Of a DNA stretch of 64,000 bases, positions 46,985 through 60,361 are shown one piece after another (the stretch's first letter is position 1; every line of letters starts with the position of its first letter). The notes under the pieces are model-generated. The model saw only the letters and a list, made by a program, of their open reading frames with translations. It was not told the DNA's origin and did no database searches. The translations under genes and the position numbers were made by a program. This DNA is from Garcia nutans. Taxonomy: Eukaryota; Streptophyta; Magnoliopsida; Malpighiales; Euphorbiaceae. The stretch covers positions 53,979,001 to 54,043,000 of the forward strand of contig CANTUV010000033.1 of NCBI GenBank assembly GCA_947685225.1, in the 5' to 3' direction.

Positions 46985-48095
46985 ATATAATAAATTTAAT
47001 AATTTATTAAAATAAATTTATATTATAGTAAATAATTAATAATATATTTTAATTTAAAGCAAGCTATAAGTATAAAATAATATAATTGATTATATAATAA
47101 ATTTAATTCTGAATAATTAAATATGTTACAAGTATAAATTTATGTAATTTGATTATAAAATAGATTTATTTTGAAATAATAAATTATGTTATAAGTATAA
47201 ATTAATGTAACTGATAAAATAATATGTTTAATTTACAATAATTAATTATGTTACAACTATAAATTAGTACAATTCACTATATTATATATTTAATTTGAAA
47301 TAAATTAATATAATTTACTATATTATAAGTATAACTTAGAATAATTTACAATATAATGAGTTTATTTTAGAGTAACTGATAACGTTAAAATTATAAATTA
47401 ACATAATTAACGATATAATATGTTTAATGTATTGTAATTTTCCATGTTACAAGTATATATTATTATAATTCACTATATTATAGAGTTAATTTAGAGTAAA
47501 TTAATGTAATTAACTATATTATAAGTATAAATTTACATAATTTACTTCATAATATATTTAATTTAAAATAATTGACTATAAAATAAGTTTAATTTTAAGT
47601 AATTGATTATATTACAAGTATAAAATGATATAAATGATCTTGTAATAGGTTTAGTTTGAAGTAATTTAATGTAATCGAATATACATTAAGTATAAAAATT
47701 AGGTAATCGACTGTATAATAAATTTATTTTAGAGTAACAAGTACAAATTAATATAATTAATAACGTAATATATTTAATTTAGAGTAATTATTTATATTAT
47801 AAGTATAAGTGAATGTAATTCATTATATTAAAGGTTTAAGTTCGAGTAAATTAATATAATTAACTATGTCATAAGTGTAAATTTATGTAATTAACTACAT
47901 AATATGTTTATTTTAGAGTAATTGACTATGTTATAAGTGTAAATTAATATAACTGACAATATAATATGTTTAATTTGAAATAATTAATTATATTATAAAT
48001 ATAAATTAATATAATTCACTATATAACAAGTTTAATATGGAATAATTGACTATATTATAAGTATAAATTTATATATGATAAGTTTAAATAGTTGA
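46985..48095. repeat. AT-rich minisatellite
   Basis: Some fifteen diverged tandem units of roughly 65-75 bp built on 'ataagtataaattaatata' plus 'aattcactatataata' plus 'gtttaatttagagtaatt'. There is no coding content. A short further stretch of the same unit is at 54110-54255, beyond a solo LTR and a CACTA-like element. Confidence 0.8.
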
Positions 48096-48552
48096 TCTTT
48101 GACTTCTCATCAATTATATGTGTTCACATTTTTATTTCTTTAAGGGCTAATAGCCAATAAATAATTTAATATTTTTTCTATAAAATTAAAATAATGAGAT
48201 TTATTTTTTAATTATATACATTGATTAAATTTTTTTATTAAATTAAAATATGAAGCTAGATCTATACTTTATAATTATTTTTATTAATTAGTTAGCACAG
48301 ATATTATAAAATGATAATATGATTAGTTAAATTATATTACACAAGCCAGTATTGATTAAATAATTAATTTTCATCAGCCGTGATTCAATTATCAAAAATA
48401 GCCACATCTAACTATAAAATATAAATTAATTGGGCCATTAGATATATATCATGCAATGGCATATGCAAGATTTAAAACTAGTAGGGATTTAATCTCATAT
48501 TAAATCTATGTGTCTAAAATTTTAATAGTCATAACTTTTATAAAATATTTTA

Positions 48553-51502
48553 TGTAAAACCCTTGATTTTTGGGGAAATTGGAGTCTAGGGGCAAAATGG
48601 TAATTTTACCTTCAATTCATATTCGGGTGCATTTTATAACGTTTGGTGCTTATTTTCATAATGTGGATGTTGAGATGTTTGTTTTAAGTATAATATTGTG
48701 TTTTTGGCTTCGGGGGGTATTTTGGTCATTTTGGCGGTCGAAAAATTTTCGGGTTTCGTTTTGCTGTTTTAGATATCATTTTGGTGACCGTGATGTTATT
48801 ACAGTTATTTTAAGTATAATTTTGCTAGGGGTTGTGTTTCGGAAATTTTTTGGGTATTTATTAATTTTTAATTAAAATAAAATAAATAAATTAATTAATT
48901 AACTAATTAAAATAATTCTGAAAATAATTAAATTTGGGGTTAGTTGTGAATTTTTATAAGTTAGTTGGGTATTTTTTTGAATTTTTAAAGAGTTTTAGGG
49001 TATTTTTAAATTAAATAAATTAATTTAGGGGTATATTAGTAATTTACCACCTAAAATTTGTATAAATAGAGGTGTTAGGGTACCCAATTAAGTGTCTAAA
49101 AACTCTTATGCCGTCAGAGAGAGAAAAGAGAAAGAAAAATAAATTTTTTTTCTTTCAAATCGAGCGGCTGTCGTTTAGCAGTAGGCTTGCGATTTTGCTG
49201 GTGTCGTTTGGCGAGGCACGACTATCGTTCGGCGAGGCGCGCTCCTGTCGTCTGGCGTGTGGAGGCCAGTCTTTCGGCGTGCTGCGGGTTGCTTCGCCTG
49301 TCGTCTGGCGTGTGGAGGTTTGGGCAGATTTGAGGTTTTTCACTCTTTTCTTCTCTTCTTCATATTTCCGACCAAGTTTGGGTATGATTTGTGTTGTTGG
49401 GTGCTTGTATGATGTTTAGGGTGTTAGAAAATAATATTTTTAATTTATTTTAATTTTTTAATTAATTAAAAACAGTTAAAAAGTTGTAGGGTGATTATAG
49501 AGGTTCTTGAGGTTTAATATTTGATTAGGGAGTTTAAGTTAATGATCTGGTATTTTTGGCAATTGTCATCTATTCTAGGGATGTTAAACTTGATCTAGAA
49601 ATTTATTTTGGAATTTTCATGTTTGATTTATATTTTTAATTCATTAATAAAGTGAAAATTTATTACTGCCTGTGATTGCTGATATTCTAGTAACTTTGTC
49701 AAATTTTAAAAATTATTGGTAAATGATCTAGGTCTTAATTTTTGATATGTTTTAGGATATGATGTTAGGTATTTATAAAAAATATTTTGAGGTCTGGTTC
49801 AAATGTTTGTGTTTCGAAATAAATTTATTTCTCAACTGCTGCCAGTATGGTAACCGGTTGTATGAATCCGATTTAAAAATTAAATTGAGGGACTTATAGG
49901 TTTCTAAAAATTATGAATTTTTTATATATTGTCCATCTTGATGTCTATAATATGAGAAAATTATTTGGATAATTTTGTTGTAACGAAATGTGAAGGATTT
50001 ATGATGATTTTTGCTGTACTGATTTTTAGTGGTTCAAACAGAACCAGAATGTTGTAAAATATTTTTGGAGGATCAAATAAATTTGAATTAATCTGAAATT
50101 TTGCACAAACATTATTTGGATGTTGGAGAAGCTACTGGAATTTTTTCAGAATTTTTGAACGATGGAATTATTTTCTGAAAATTTTTGAATTATAGGGACT
50201 ACTTAAGTTGAGGTTCTGGTTCTAATTATGATTTAATAAATTATGATTTTTGAACGTTGGTATGAATTATGATTTTTGAATAGGGACTGATGTGATATTA
50301 TTTGATAAATGAGTTATAAAAATTGAGTTGAGGTTCTGGTTCTAATAAATTTTAATTAATTAATTGATTTTATATTTTTGAGGTGCGATCGGTTTAACCA
50401 TTGGGTTGAACCATAATTTTGAGTTGAGTCGGTTGGTTTTAATTTTGGATTATCTTGGTTCATTGTTGGTTAAGTATTGGTCTTTTTGCATTCATAGTAT
50501 GCATTGCATCCCTCATGATAGATGAGATAGTGGGATTGATTGTTGGACTATGTAATTATCTTTCCTTAGGCAATAATCCAGCTGAAGCTCAAGGTCAGTA
50601 GGGTGTGAGGATTTGACTAAGCTTTCTTTGGATACCAAGTAAGTTCATGGGTGTATGTGTATTATTTGTGATGTGCTATTTGCTAACTAAGCTATTATAT
50701 ATATAATCCCTTCGTATATATTATCCTTTCTTACCCTAGCCTCGCATGTGAATAGGAGACAGAAAAACTTGTATGCTATTTGCTAAATGCTTTGATATGA
50801 TATTGAATACTCCTGTGATGTGCGATGGTGTGTCTAATGGGGACGGAGGATATGAATTGTGATTATGGAGATTATTTTGTATATCGGTATCAATCTTGTT
50901 CTTGTTCTTGGGGCTTATGCCTACTTGCTCTTTGGGCCACGTGCCTACTTGTTCTTGGATATGGTTGAAGGAGGAGGATGTTATATTTTGTAGACCCCAA
51001 TACACCATCATGTATAAAATTATTGTGGATGTTTACTTGATATATATTACTTTTTTAAATTGTATTAGTGTTTCTCTGACTCTCATGAACTTACTGAGCG
51101 TCTATATATAACGCTCACACCCTTATAAATTGACTTGCAGGTTGAAGTTATATTCCTTAGTGAGCTTGGTCTTTCTCTTTGTGGGTTCTTCTAGTTGGTT
51201 GTGAATTTTGGTTCGTCTGCATATTTTCTTTACTCCATAGAGATTTCTGGATATTTTTTGGCGGACCGTGTTCGAACCCTTTTTCTTGTAATAAAAAGTA
51301 TATTGTTTATTTGCATCTAGTTTGAGTTTTATTTATCGAAATTGATTTTGAATAGTATCATTTTGACTTGGTTATGGAATAAATTTATTGAACTTAGTAA
51401 CTTTGCACTATAATAATAAATTTGAATTAGGCTTGTAAGGTTGTACTTAGGTATAGCCTTACGCCGGTCCCGGCTTCTCAATTTGGGTCGTGATATTTTA
51501 CA
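48553..51502 (+). mobile_element. Putative gypsy-type solo LTR (about 2.95 kb)
   Basis: Starts TGTAAAACCCTTGATTTTTGG and ends GGGTCGTGATATTTTACA. TATA-like 'gtataaatagagg' near 49060 precedes a leader-like GC-richer stretch (49070-49340) with a repeated 'tgtcgtctggcgtgtgg'. An AATAAA lies near 51291. Plant Ty3/gypsy chromoviral LTRs often begin TGTAA-ACCC and end near GTCGTGA, so that group is inferred. No target duplication and no partner LTR were found. Open frames at 48570 and 49072 have no recognisable product. Confidence 0.5.
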
Positions 51503-51707
51503 TCCTTAAAATAATAAATTTAACCATCAATAAAATAAGTTATTGAGAAAATTATAAATAAATTAATTAAAATTTTAAAAAATTATTAATTACGGCATAA
51601 TCAATAGAGAGTGAATTGAGAGGGATATTTTATGAATAATGTAATTGTAATTCTGCACATGTATTTTTGGATTTATATAAATAAAAATTTATAAATGTTG
51701 AAATAAA

Positions 51708-53881
51708 AACTATGAAAATGTACCGAATTATTGACGAAATAATCCGTTCGTAATTTTTATAATTTTGTTAGTAATTAGATTTACTGATAGAAAATTTATG
51801 TAGTTATTTTTTTGTTGGTAACGAAAATACCGATAAAAATAAATATTTGCCGATAAATTACTTTTAGAAATTTTTTTGCCATTAATACCGAAAGAAAATT
51901 CTGTTGGTAATGTTAATAGAAAATTTTGTCTGTAAATTACCTAGAGAAAATTTTATCTGTAATTGCCGACAAAAAAATATATTGGTATATTACCGAGAGA
52001 AAATTTAGTCAGTATTATCTACATAAAATATTAAAAAAAATAAATTTTTTGTTATTTAATTTTTATAATTAAAATTTTATAATCAAATTTATCTTAAATT
52101 TTTTAGAAAATCAAAAAATACCTTAAAATATTTTTATTTACCAAAAAATTTTAAAAAAATAAAAAATTAAAATTTCTTAAAACATATTCTATTTAATTAA
52201 AAAAATTTTAAAAATAATTTTTTGAATTATTTTTATTCTAAAATCTAACAAAATAAATAAATTTTAGTTATTTTTTTAAAAAAATCATAAAACACCCTAA
52301 AATATTTTTATTTACCAAAAAATTTCTAAAAATATAATAAGAAATTTTAAAATTTCTTAAAACATATTGTGTTTAAACAGATAAATTTTGAAAAATTAAA
52401 TTTTTTATAATTTTTATTTTGAAATTTATAAAAATAAATTAATTTTTTCTAAATTTTATAAAAAATTTGAAAAATATTTAAAAAAAATCTAACACTCTAA
52501 GTAAGTTTCTAAATATAAAAATATTTCTAAATATATTATGAAAATTTTAAAATTTTCTAAAATAATATTATGATTAATTAAAATAACCTTAAAAATAAAA
52601 CATTACACAACTAAAATATAAATAATCAACTTAAACTACAACACTCACAAAATCAAAATAAAATATCAAGTTCATAAAAATTAAAAAATAAATAAATAAG
52701 TTTTTCGTATACTATACAAAATTATCTAAAAATAAAAAATTAAAATAAATACGTTATTCTTCTTCATCATCATCTTCATCATCTTCTTCTTCTTTTATAC
52801 AAAAAATAAAAAAAATACATAAAAAAAGGGTCAGAGACAGATAGAGGGAGAAGAAAAATAAAAAAATGGGAGAAGATTGGCATAAATGGGAGAGGAGAAA
52901 AAAATATATTTTTATAGAAAAAAGTTACCAAAAGAATTAAGTATCTGTAGGTAAAATTACCAAGAAAAAATATATTTTGTCACTATTACCTACAAAAAAT
53001 ATTTTATGTTGGTAATTTTACCTATAAAAAATATGTTATCTCAGTATTACCGACATAAAATATTTTCTCTCGGTAAATGTCTCAAATAACGACGGTAAAA
53101 TTTCCTCTCAATTAATTAGGTTGTGACTATTTATTTAATAAGAGAATTGCTTTTCTGTCTGTAATTTTTCCACAAAATATATTTTCTATTGGTAACACCA
53201 ACAAAATATATTTTATGTCAAAAATTTAACCTATAAAAACTATGTTCTCTCGGTATTACTGATAAAAAATATTTTTTCTCTATGATTTTATCGATAAAAA
53301 ATTAATTTGTTTCGATAAATATCCAAATAATTACGGTAAAATTTTTGCCTAATTAATTAAATTAAGACTATTTATTTACCGAGAGAACCATTTTTTTTAT
53401 CAGTAAAATTACCGACAAAATATTTTTTGTCGATAATACAGACAAAATATATTTTCTGTCAGTATTTGGATTGCGACTATTTTTTTACCAAGAGAATAAT
53501 TTTTTATCAGCAATTACCAAGAGAAACTATTTTCTGCCGGTATTATCGAAAAAAAAAATATCCTCTCGGTCATTTTACAGATAAAAAATATATTTTGTCG
53601 GTATTACCTGCAGAAAATAAATTTTGTTGATAAATTTACCTATAAAAAATATTTATATGGGTAATTTTATTTACAGAAAATATTTCTATCGGTAAAATCT
53701 ATCGGTAATTGTTGGCATCATTTGCTGACAGTATTATTGCTCACAAAATATTCGTTGGTAAATTTTTTTGTCAGTAAACTATCGATGTATTTTTTAATTT
53801 ATTTTTTAAATTATTTTCTTGATATTTTTTCAGTATTATCAATAAAAAAAATTTATCTGTAATTTGATATATTCTTACAGT
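51708..53881. mobile_element. CACTA-like element with subterminal repeats
   Basis: About 2.2 kb filled at both sides with dozens of short motifs of the form taccgacaaaa / ttttgtcggtaa in both orientations, as in plant En/Spm (CACTA) subterminal regions. The right end reads 'attcttacagtg', the complement of CACTGTAAGAAT. The left end 'aactatgaaaatgtaccg' is a worn CACTATGAAAA-like terminus. The middle (52030-52920) is AT-rich and holds a TTC/ATC microsatellite at about 52757-52798. No transposase is seen, so it is non-autonomous. Confidence 0.65.
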
Positions 53882-54109
53882 GACAAAAATAAAAATAAAA
53901 TGGAAATTAGAAATTTGTACAAAAATAGCTTTTTATGTTCCATTTGAACCATAAAGGGAATGATAAATAGAAGGAGAAAAAAATTAATTAAAGAAAAAAA
54001 ATTTACAATTGCATTTTGCATAACAAAAAATTGGCTAAAAATAGAAAAATAAAAGAGATAAAAGAATTCTTAAAAAATATTGTATCATATAAATTTAACC
54101 AAAAAGAAA

Positions 54110-54255
54110 TTATATATATTTAATTATAAGTATAAATTTATATAATTAAATTTATAATAATTAACTATATAATATGTTAATTACTTTACAAAGATAAATT
54201 AATATAATGGGTAACATAAGTATAATTTGAAGTAATTGACAAATTAAATAGTAAT
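54110..54255. repeat. Outlying units of the 46985 minisatellite
   Basis: Shares 'taagtataaatttata', 'aattaactatataatatg' and 'tttgaagtaattgac' with the main array, but lies 6 kb away. Confidence 0.6.
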
Positions 54256-54797
54256 AATTTTTTTTTATTTTGATTTGATTTGATTAATTTAATTAATTAC
54301 ATACTATAATTATATAATTTGATTTTTACAGTTAAATATTTTATATTTTCAATTTGTTTAAAATTAACGTATAAAACTGCCTTGACCTAAATATACTACA
54401 TGCCTCTCATTTTTTTTTTTTATAAATTACACTTATGGGAGGAAAAACACTCAAGAAATTAGAATCTAAAATCTAGATAGAAGCAATACACGCTCTTCGT
54501 ACCCTCATCATACTACTGATTTATGGTTAGAAATTTTAGATAGTGAGTTTGTAAATGATTATATATATTAGGTTAATAAATTATTTATTATTGACCATTC
54601 TCAGCTGCACCCATGTGAATCGATTTTTCATTGAAAATAATTTTTAGAAATTTAATGTATAAATAAATAGCCATCAAATTAATTTTTAAATTTTTTTTGT
54701 AGAAAACTTGGAAGAAAACGTTTAAATTTAGATCTTTATTTTCATATTTTTAACAAGAGAAACAGAATGTATTCAGATGTTCTAATATCACGCATGA

Positions 54798-55390
54798 GAG
54801 CAGAGGCGAAGGTATATAGAAGAGAAGGGGGTAGTTGTCCCCCTTCACTTTTTGAAAAAATATATATATAATATTTTTTAAAAATTTTTAAATTATTTAT
54901 TAATTTTTTAAAAAAATTTAAATTGCCCTCCTTTTTTTTTAATTTTTACAAGAAATAAAAAAATACAATAAATTATTTATTCTATATACAATAGTTATCT
55001 TTTAAAAAATTGACAAAATATTGATAATATACAAATATAAAAAAAAAGAAATGGATAAAATTTTCAACTAAATTAATTTGAACACATTTAATGAATTAAA
55101 GAACTCATTTATTTTAATTATTTTTAAGAAATTATATTCATTATTTAATTATTTTTCTCTTTATTTTATTTTTGTTATAAAAAATTTTATAAATTTAAAA
55201 TTTTGTACACATATATATTAATACTTTTTATTAATTAATTTTTTAATAATAAAAATATATTATTAATAAATTTATAAAATATTATTAAAATAAAATAAGA
55301 GATAAATAATTAGGAAAAATTTAAAATTTATAAAAAATAATTTCGCCCCTCTTTATTTTACAGCCTGACTTCGCCTGAGAGGCTATAATT
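54798..55390. mobile_element. Possible hAT-like remnant
   Basis: Bounded by 'cagaggcgaagg' at the left and 'gacttcgcctgagagg' at the right, with 'tgagag' outside both ends. Subterminal 'gggggtagttgtccccc' is near the left and 'cgcccctc' near the right. Opposed GGGGGCnnnnGCCCCC patches of this kind are common in plant hAT derivatives. The interior is AT-rich and non-coding. Ends are imperfect. Confidence 0.35.
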
Positions 55391-55405
55391 AAAGTCTAAT
55401 ATTTA

Positions 55406-55672
55406 GAGGGTGTTTCTCAAAACTGGAGCTTTTCAGCTTATTGTGAATAAGTGATTTTTAGATTATAATCAGATTAAAAATAAGCAGTTAAGCGTTTCTA
55501 TAAACTAGCTAATAATCAGCTGATAATCAGTTTATAATCAGTTAAGTGTTTCTGTAAAATCAGCTTATAATCAGTTTTTAATTGTAGAAACTGTCAAAAT
55601 GACCAAACTGTCCATGAGTTTATTTATTGTATAAAAATAATTTTTTAAATGTCAATTCAAAATTTATTTTGC

Positions 55673-55724
<52 letters not shown>

Positions 55725-56021
55725 TTTAATAATAATAATAATAATAAAAAAATTTCTTTGATGGGAACTAAAGTGTATAAGGTAGGCAAATTTGGAATAT
55801 TGAAGATTAGGTAGGGATAGTATGGTCTTTTACTTGGTCAAAACTGCTTAAAAAATAAGTGCTTAAAAAAAAAGTAGCAAAATCCAACTTTTAAAAAACT
55901 GATTAAAATCAGATTATAATCTACTATTTAAGTTTTCAGAAACACTTAAATAAACAACTTATAATCTAAAAACAGCTTATAAGCAGTTTTGACCAGCTTT
56001 TAAGTTTTGAGAAACACCCTC
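55406..56021. mobile_element. Tourist-like MITE (616 bp)
   Basis: Terminal inverted repeats GAGGGTGTTTCTCAAAACT and AGTTTTGAGAAACACCCTC match base for base over 19 bp. TTA flanks both sides (55403-55405 and 56022-56024), the 3-bp target of PIF/Harbinger elements. Subterminal 'cagcttataatcag' motifs occur in both orientations. An (AAT)n microsatellite lies at 55673-55722. No transposase is present. Confidence 0.85.
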
Positions 56022-57837
56022 TTAAGTTGATGAATTTGCAAATATAACCTACGCTCATATAGAAAATTCCATGCTATGGATAATTAACTTAATAAATTAA
56101 ATAATTTTAAGAGTGAATGCAAATATTTAGTTTTTATTAATATTATATTTTTTAATTTAATTGCTAAATTTGCTAAATTATTTATAATGTTTTCAGTATT
56201 TAATTTTTTTATGGGTAAAAAAATAGTATTAAATTAATAACAAATTGAAGGAAAATAAACTTTTTGTTTTGGAGGCAAAGCTATTCATTCCAAATTATAT
56301 TAATAATTAGAGAATTTTGAAGAGAGTGCAATGGGAAGTTAAAATATATTGAGAAATAAAAAAAGTCTACATTGAAAACAATAAACTATTAATTATAATG
56401 GTTTAGGAGGAAAAATTAAAATTAAGAGCATAAATATAATTTACTTTTTTTTTTGGCAAAATTATAGTAAATTATATCTGTCCATCTGCCCTTTTCCTAA
56501 AAATTATTATAAAATGACGCTTCAAAAAAGTGAGACTTGGTCTCTAACCAAGTCCCAAAAAATTGCTCTCATTTTTATTTTTATTTTTTATTTAATTTAT
56601 TTTAATTTAAATATTGTTTTAAATATTATTTTTATTTTAAAATATTTGATATTCAACAATATTAATTTTTTTAATATTATTTATTAATTTATTATTTATA
56701 GTTAATATTATTATTAATGGATGAGAATGTTAATAATGTATGAATATTAAAGAGAGACTATTAATTAAGAGTAAATTAGTAACTCTAATTCATTTTTAAA
56801 TATGTGTGAAATTTTTTAAAATTTCATTTAAATTGAAAGAAAGAGAATATTTAATAAATAATATTTTTTATTGTTTTATATATATATATATAATAAATGG
56901 CTGACATTGAAAAATAATAATTTAAAACAGTCCCTACAAAGAGTCCAAATTGCTCTTCAATGAAGCAAATATTAACTATGGTTGGCAACCAGTGGAATAC
57001 ATGTTAAAATTATCCTACCTATCCAATTCATAATCCGTATAATTTTTAAACCACTCAAAATTTTTTAAATTCAATTATAGTTATACTCATAACTATTTTA
57101 AATACGTTTAATATTATTCGTTTATTGTCTGAATCCATTTAAATATAAAAATTAAAAAATATCATAAAATTTAAATATAAATTATAATTTTTTAATTAAA
57201 TAATTATAAATAAAAATTTAACATTAATATAGTTTTATTAAAAATAATTTCATATCACATAATTCTATAATTAAAATAAAATATAATAAATATAATTAAA
57301 ATTTTAATAAAATATAATTAATATATAATTGAATTCGTATAATAGGTATCCAAATATTTAAATCCAAATTTATCATAAATAGTAAAAATATAATTCTTAT
57401 CCGTTCAAACATATTTATAAACTATCCATAATCCATATAAACAAGTCAAATTAAAAATTAATTAATAATTAAATTAAGTTTAATATTTAATTAATAATTT
57501 AATAATTAAATGATAGATTAATTCTTTTATTAATATTTATTTATTAATATTTATTAAGAAATTATTTTATTAATATTTATTAATATTATTTAATTTTATA
57601 TTATTATTTATTAATATTTATTTATTTATTATTATTTAATATTCAATGAATAATAGAATATTAATATTTAATATATTTCTATATTTTTTATATATTTATT
57701 TACATAATTTTATATTTAATTATTATTCATTTATTTTTTATTAATATTTTTATTAATATCTCAAATACATCTGACCATCCCCAAAAACTAAAAGTCTTCA
57801 TGGGACTGAGCATCTGGAAAAGTACCTCATAGGCATG

Positions 57838-57965
57838 TGCGTGGAAATTCGGAAAAACATGTGTGCTCTTTCTGCCACGTGTTTAGACGTGGCAAACTGT
57901 CAGCAAATACAAGCTATCTTCCAATCTTGGATCATTACGTAACACGTTTTTCTAGCCGTTTGTAT
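57838..57965. promoter_or_regulatory. G-box/ACGT-rich conserved segment, copy C (partial)
   Basis: Contains 'gtggaaattcggaaaaaca', 'tgccacgtgtttagacgtgg' and 'atcattacgtaacacg', matching 1307-1412 and 46232-46345. The left half of the segment is absent. No downstream coding frame. Confidence 0.4.
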
Positions 57966-59267
57966 ACATTTAAATAAATATTCACCTTAGGCTCATCCAT
58001 TCATCGCATTTTAACTGAAAGACAAATATATGTAAACAGCTTTCATGAATATAATCTTTGTTAATAAATATTAAAATTATACCATATATATAATATGAGA
58101 CGAATTTACCAATATTCATTACGATAAAGTTTTACAAATATTAATCGGTATGGGTTGAAATAATCACTCGTAATTCATTTTTCAATTTATATATTGTAAG
58201 TACATAATTACTTAATACAATTATTTTATAAATCATTTTTATTAATTAAAGAAAATTATAACCTTTTTCTTCATGTTTTCATGTTATTATATTTATGTCT
58301 ATATGTTATATAAATAAGATTGATTCACCAGTTCATTTTTATCCTTTTGAAAAATATTAAAAATTCTTAAAAAAATACATACATAATTAGTTAATACAAT
58401 TAACATGTTGTTTTTCTTGTATTTAATGCATTGGAAAGGTTTTTCTTTCAAAATCGCCTTTATTTCTATTTTTAAATTTTTGTACGATATAATTAGTTCC
58501 TAAACTAACGATATGTGATAAAATACAATAAAAGTTCATATTCTCATATATTTTCTCCTTTTTAATTTAAATTTTATTTTACAATTTTAATTTTATTTAA
58601 AAATATTTAAGATTTAATAATATCAATAAATTTTAACATTTATTAATTTATTATTTATATTTAATTCTGTTATTAATAAGCAAAAAAATTAATATAGTAT
58701 AAATATTAGAGAGAGGTCATTAATTAAGGATAAATTAGTAATTTTAGTTAATTTTTTAAAACAGTATTTAAATTAAAATAGCGATGGTATATATTTAAGA
58801 GATGTAATTATTTTATGTTGATGTGTAAGAGACAAAAATATTTTTATTTATTAAATTTACTATTCTCTCTGTTTTATTTCAAATATCATATAATTTTTTT
58901 TAAATGTCATTTTTAAAATTTTAAAAGAGTATTAATTAAAAAATTTTAATATTATCCTCATTAATTAATGAAATAAAATAAATGAAGTGAGAAGATGAAA
59001 AATATTATTTAAAATAAAATGAAAAAAAATAAAAAGCAATTATTAACTCTTTTTCCATAAATTGCAATTCTCATCATCATGATAAGAAGGTTTTTAAAAG
59101 TTAGTGAGAAATATTCATATATTTTTAAAAAGTTAAATTTCAAATAAAGTAGAGTCATTTAGTCGTTGCACTTATCTTATTCTAATTAATAATTAAGCAT
59201 CGACAGGGATGTGGTAACAAGCAATTGTTAATAATCGCCGGACATATTGAATTGATGATTTTTTGGC

Positions 59268-60361
59268 CTCCGACAGCACAAAATTTGTTTGTTCTCCTTA
59301 AATCTTAGATGGTTTTTTAGTTTTTCTTGCAGTATGTTGTATCTAAACGATAGATCTGGATCTAAGAATCCATATGCTCTCTTTATCTTTTGCCAATCAC
59401 AGTTTAAGGATCCCCCCATGGGTATTTTGATCCATCCTTGTCGATGGATTCTTTTGAAGGCTAACAGGATGCTCTATTCTTTCATGGTTCAAAGATCAGA
59501 TCTAGTTATTAGGGCTTCAGAGGGGAAGCCTTCCTTTTGGCTTTTCACATCCAGTAACTACCTTTCCTCCCAGAAGGCTCTTTTGTTTGTTCTATGTTCA
59601 GAAGTGGTCCAATCATTTTCTTCTCTTGCAGCAAGATTTTTTGTGATTTGGGATTCTATTTCAAGACTTGTGTTGTTCCAGATTTTAGTTCTACTAGCCT
59701 TACATATGGCTCAGATCTGGCTCCCTCTTAGGAGGTATACCCATGCCTTGTTGGGTTTTTTTACTCACTGTTTACCGAGGCTTGAATGGTTCATCCTCAT
59801 TCTGCTTCTGGAGCCTTACAAGTCCTTTTATCCATGGCTCCCAACCAAGTTTCGGTGGTTCATGTATGAAGAGAAGTTCTTGTTTCTTCTTAACCTGTTT
59901 CATCTTGGTAATGTTATGGAGGTTGTTTTTAGGCTTTCATACAAGTTTATCTCGCCTTTCCTCCTTTATCTGTAAGACCCTCAAATGTACTTGTTGTATT
60001 AAGATACTGATTGTTGCACTTTTGTTCCCCTTGTTTATATTGATTTCACTCGGCATGCTGACTGTTTACAATAAACTAATGAGATTCTTACATATTAAAA
60101 AAATATGACGCGTAAATTAAATTAAATGTTTTATTTAATCTACGTGTCAGATCTTTTTAATGAATAGGACTGATGTTGATTTGTTTCATTTAATCCACAT
60201 GTCAGATATTTTTAATGTGTAAGAATCCCATTAATTTATTATAAACAGTCAGCATGCTGAGTGGCTACTTCAAAGATAGCATATAATTATTCCCATGAAA
60301 GATATCTTGTTATTTGGGGTTATTCTATATTAATATAATTTCTTTTCATTGATAAAAAAAA
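59268..60361. mobile_element. Insertion in block C, unidentified
   Basis: Copy A reads straight across this point (2905-2925), so about 1.1 kb has been added in C. It is GC-richer than its surroundings. It contains a T-rich 228-codon open frame (59289-59975) with a hydrophobic, low-complexity translation that resembles no family I know. AATAAA near 60070 is followed by an A-rich run, like the 3' end of a retrotransposed transcript, and then a large inverted repeat at 60049-60261. A truncated LINE or retrocopy is possible. Confidence 0.4.
60049..60261. repeat. Inverted repeat of about 75-bp arms
   Basis: Left arm 60049-60126 ('ctcggcatgctgactgttta' onward) pairs with right arm about 60187-60261 (ending 'aaacagtcagcatgctgag'). 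The spacer of about 60 bp repeats the arm's 'atttaatc.acgtgtcagat' phrase. The left arm overlaps the putative transcript end of the insertion. Confidence 0.75.

Noticed and set aside
46985..48095. CRISPR-like array
   Set aside because: The repeats are contiguous and degenerate with no unique spacers, and the sequence is from a plant nuclear genome.
59289..59975. The 228-codon frame as a membrane protein gene
   Set aside because: The hydrophobic character follows from T-rich DNA. There is no conserved motif, and the frame lies in an insertion absent from copy A. Kept only as part of an unidentified insertion.
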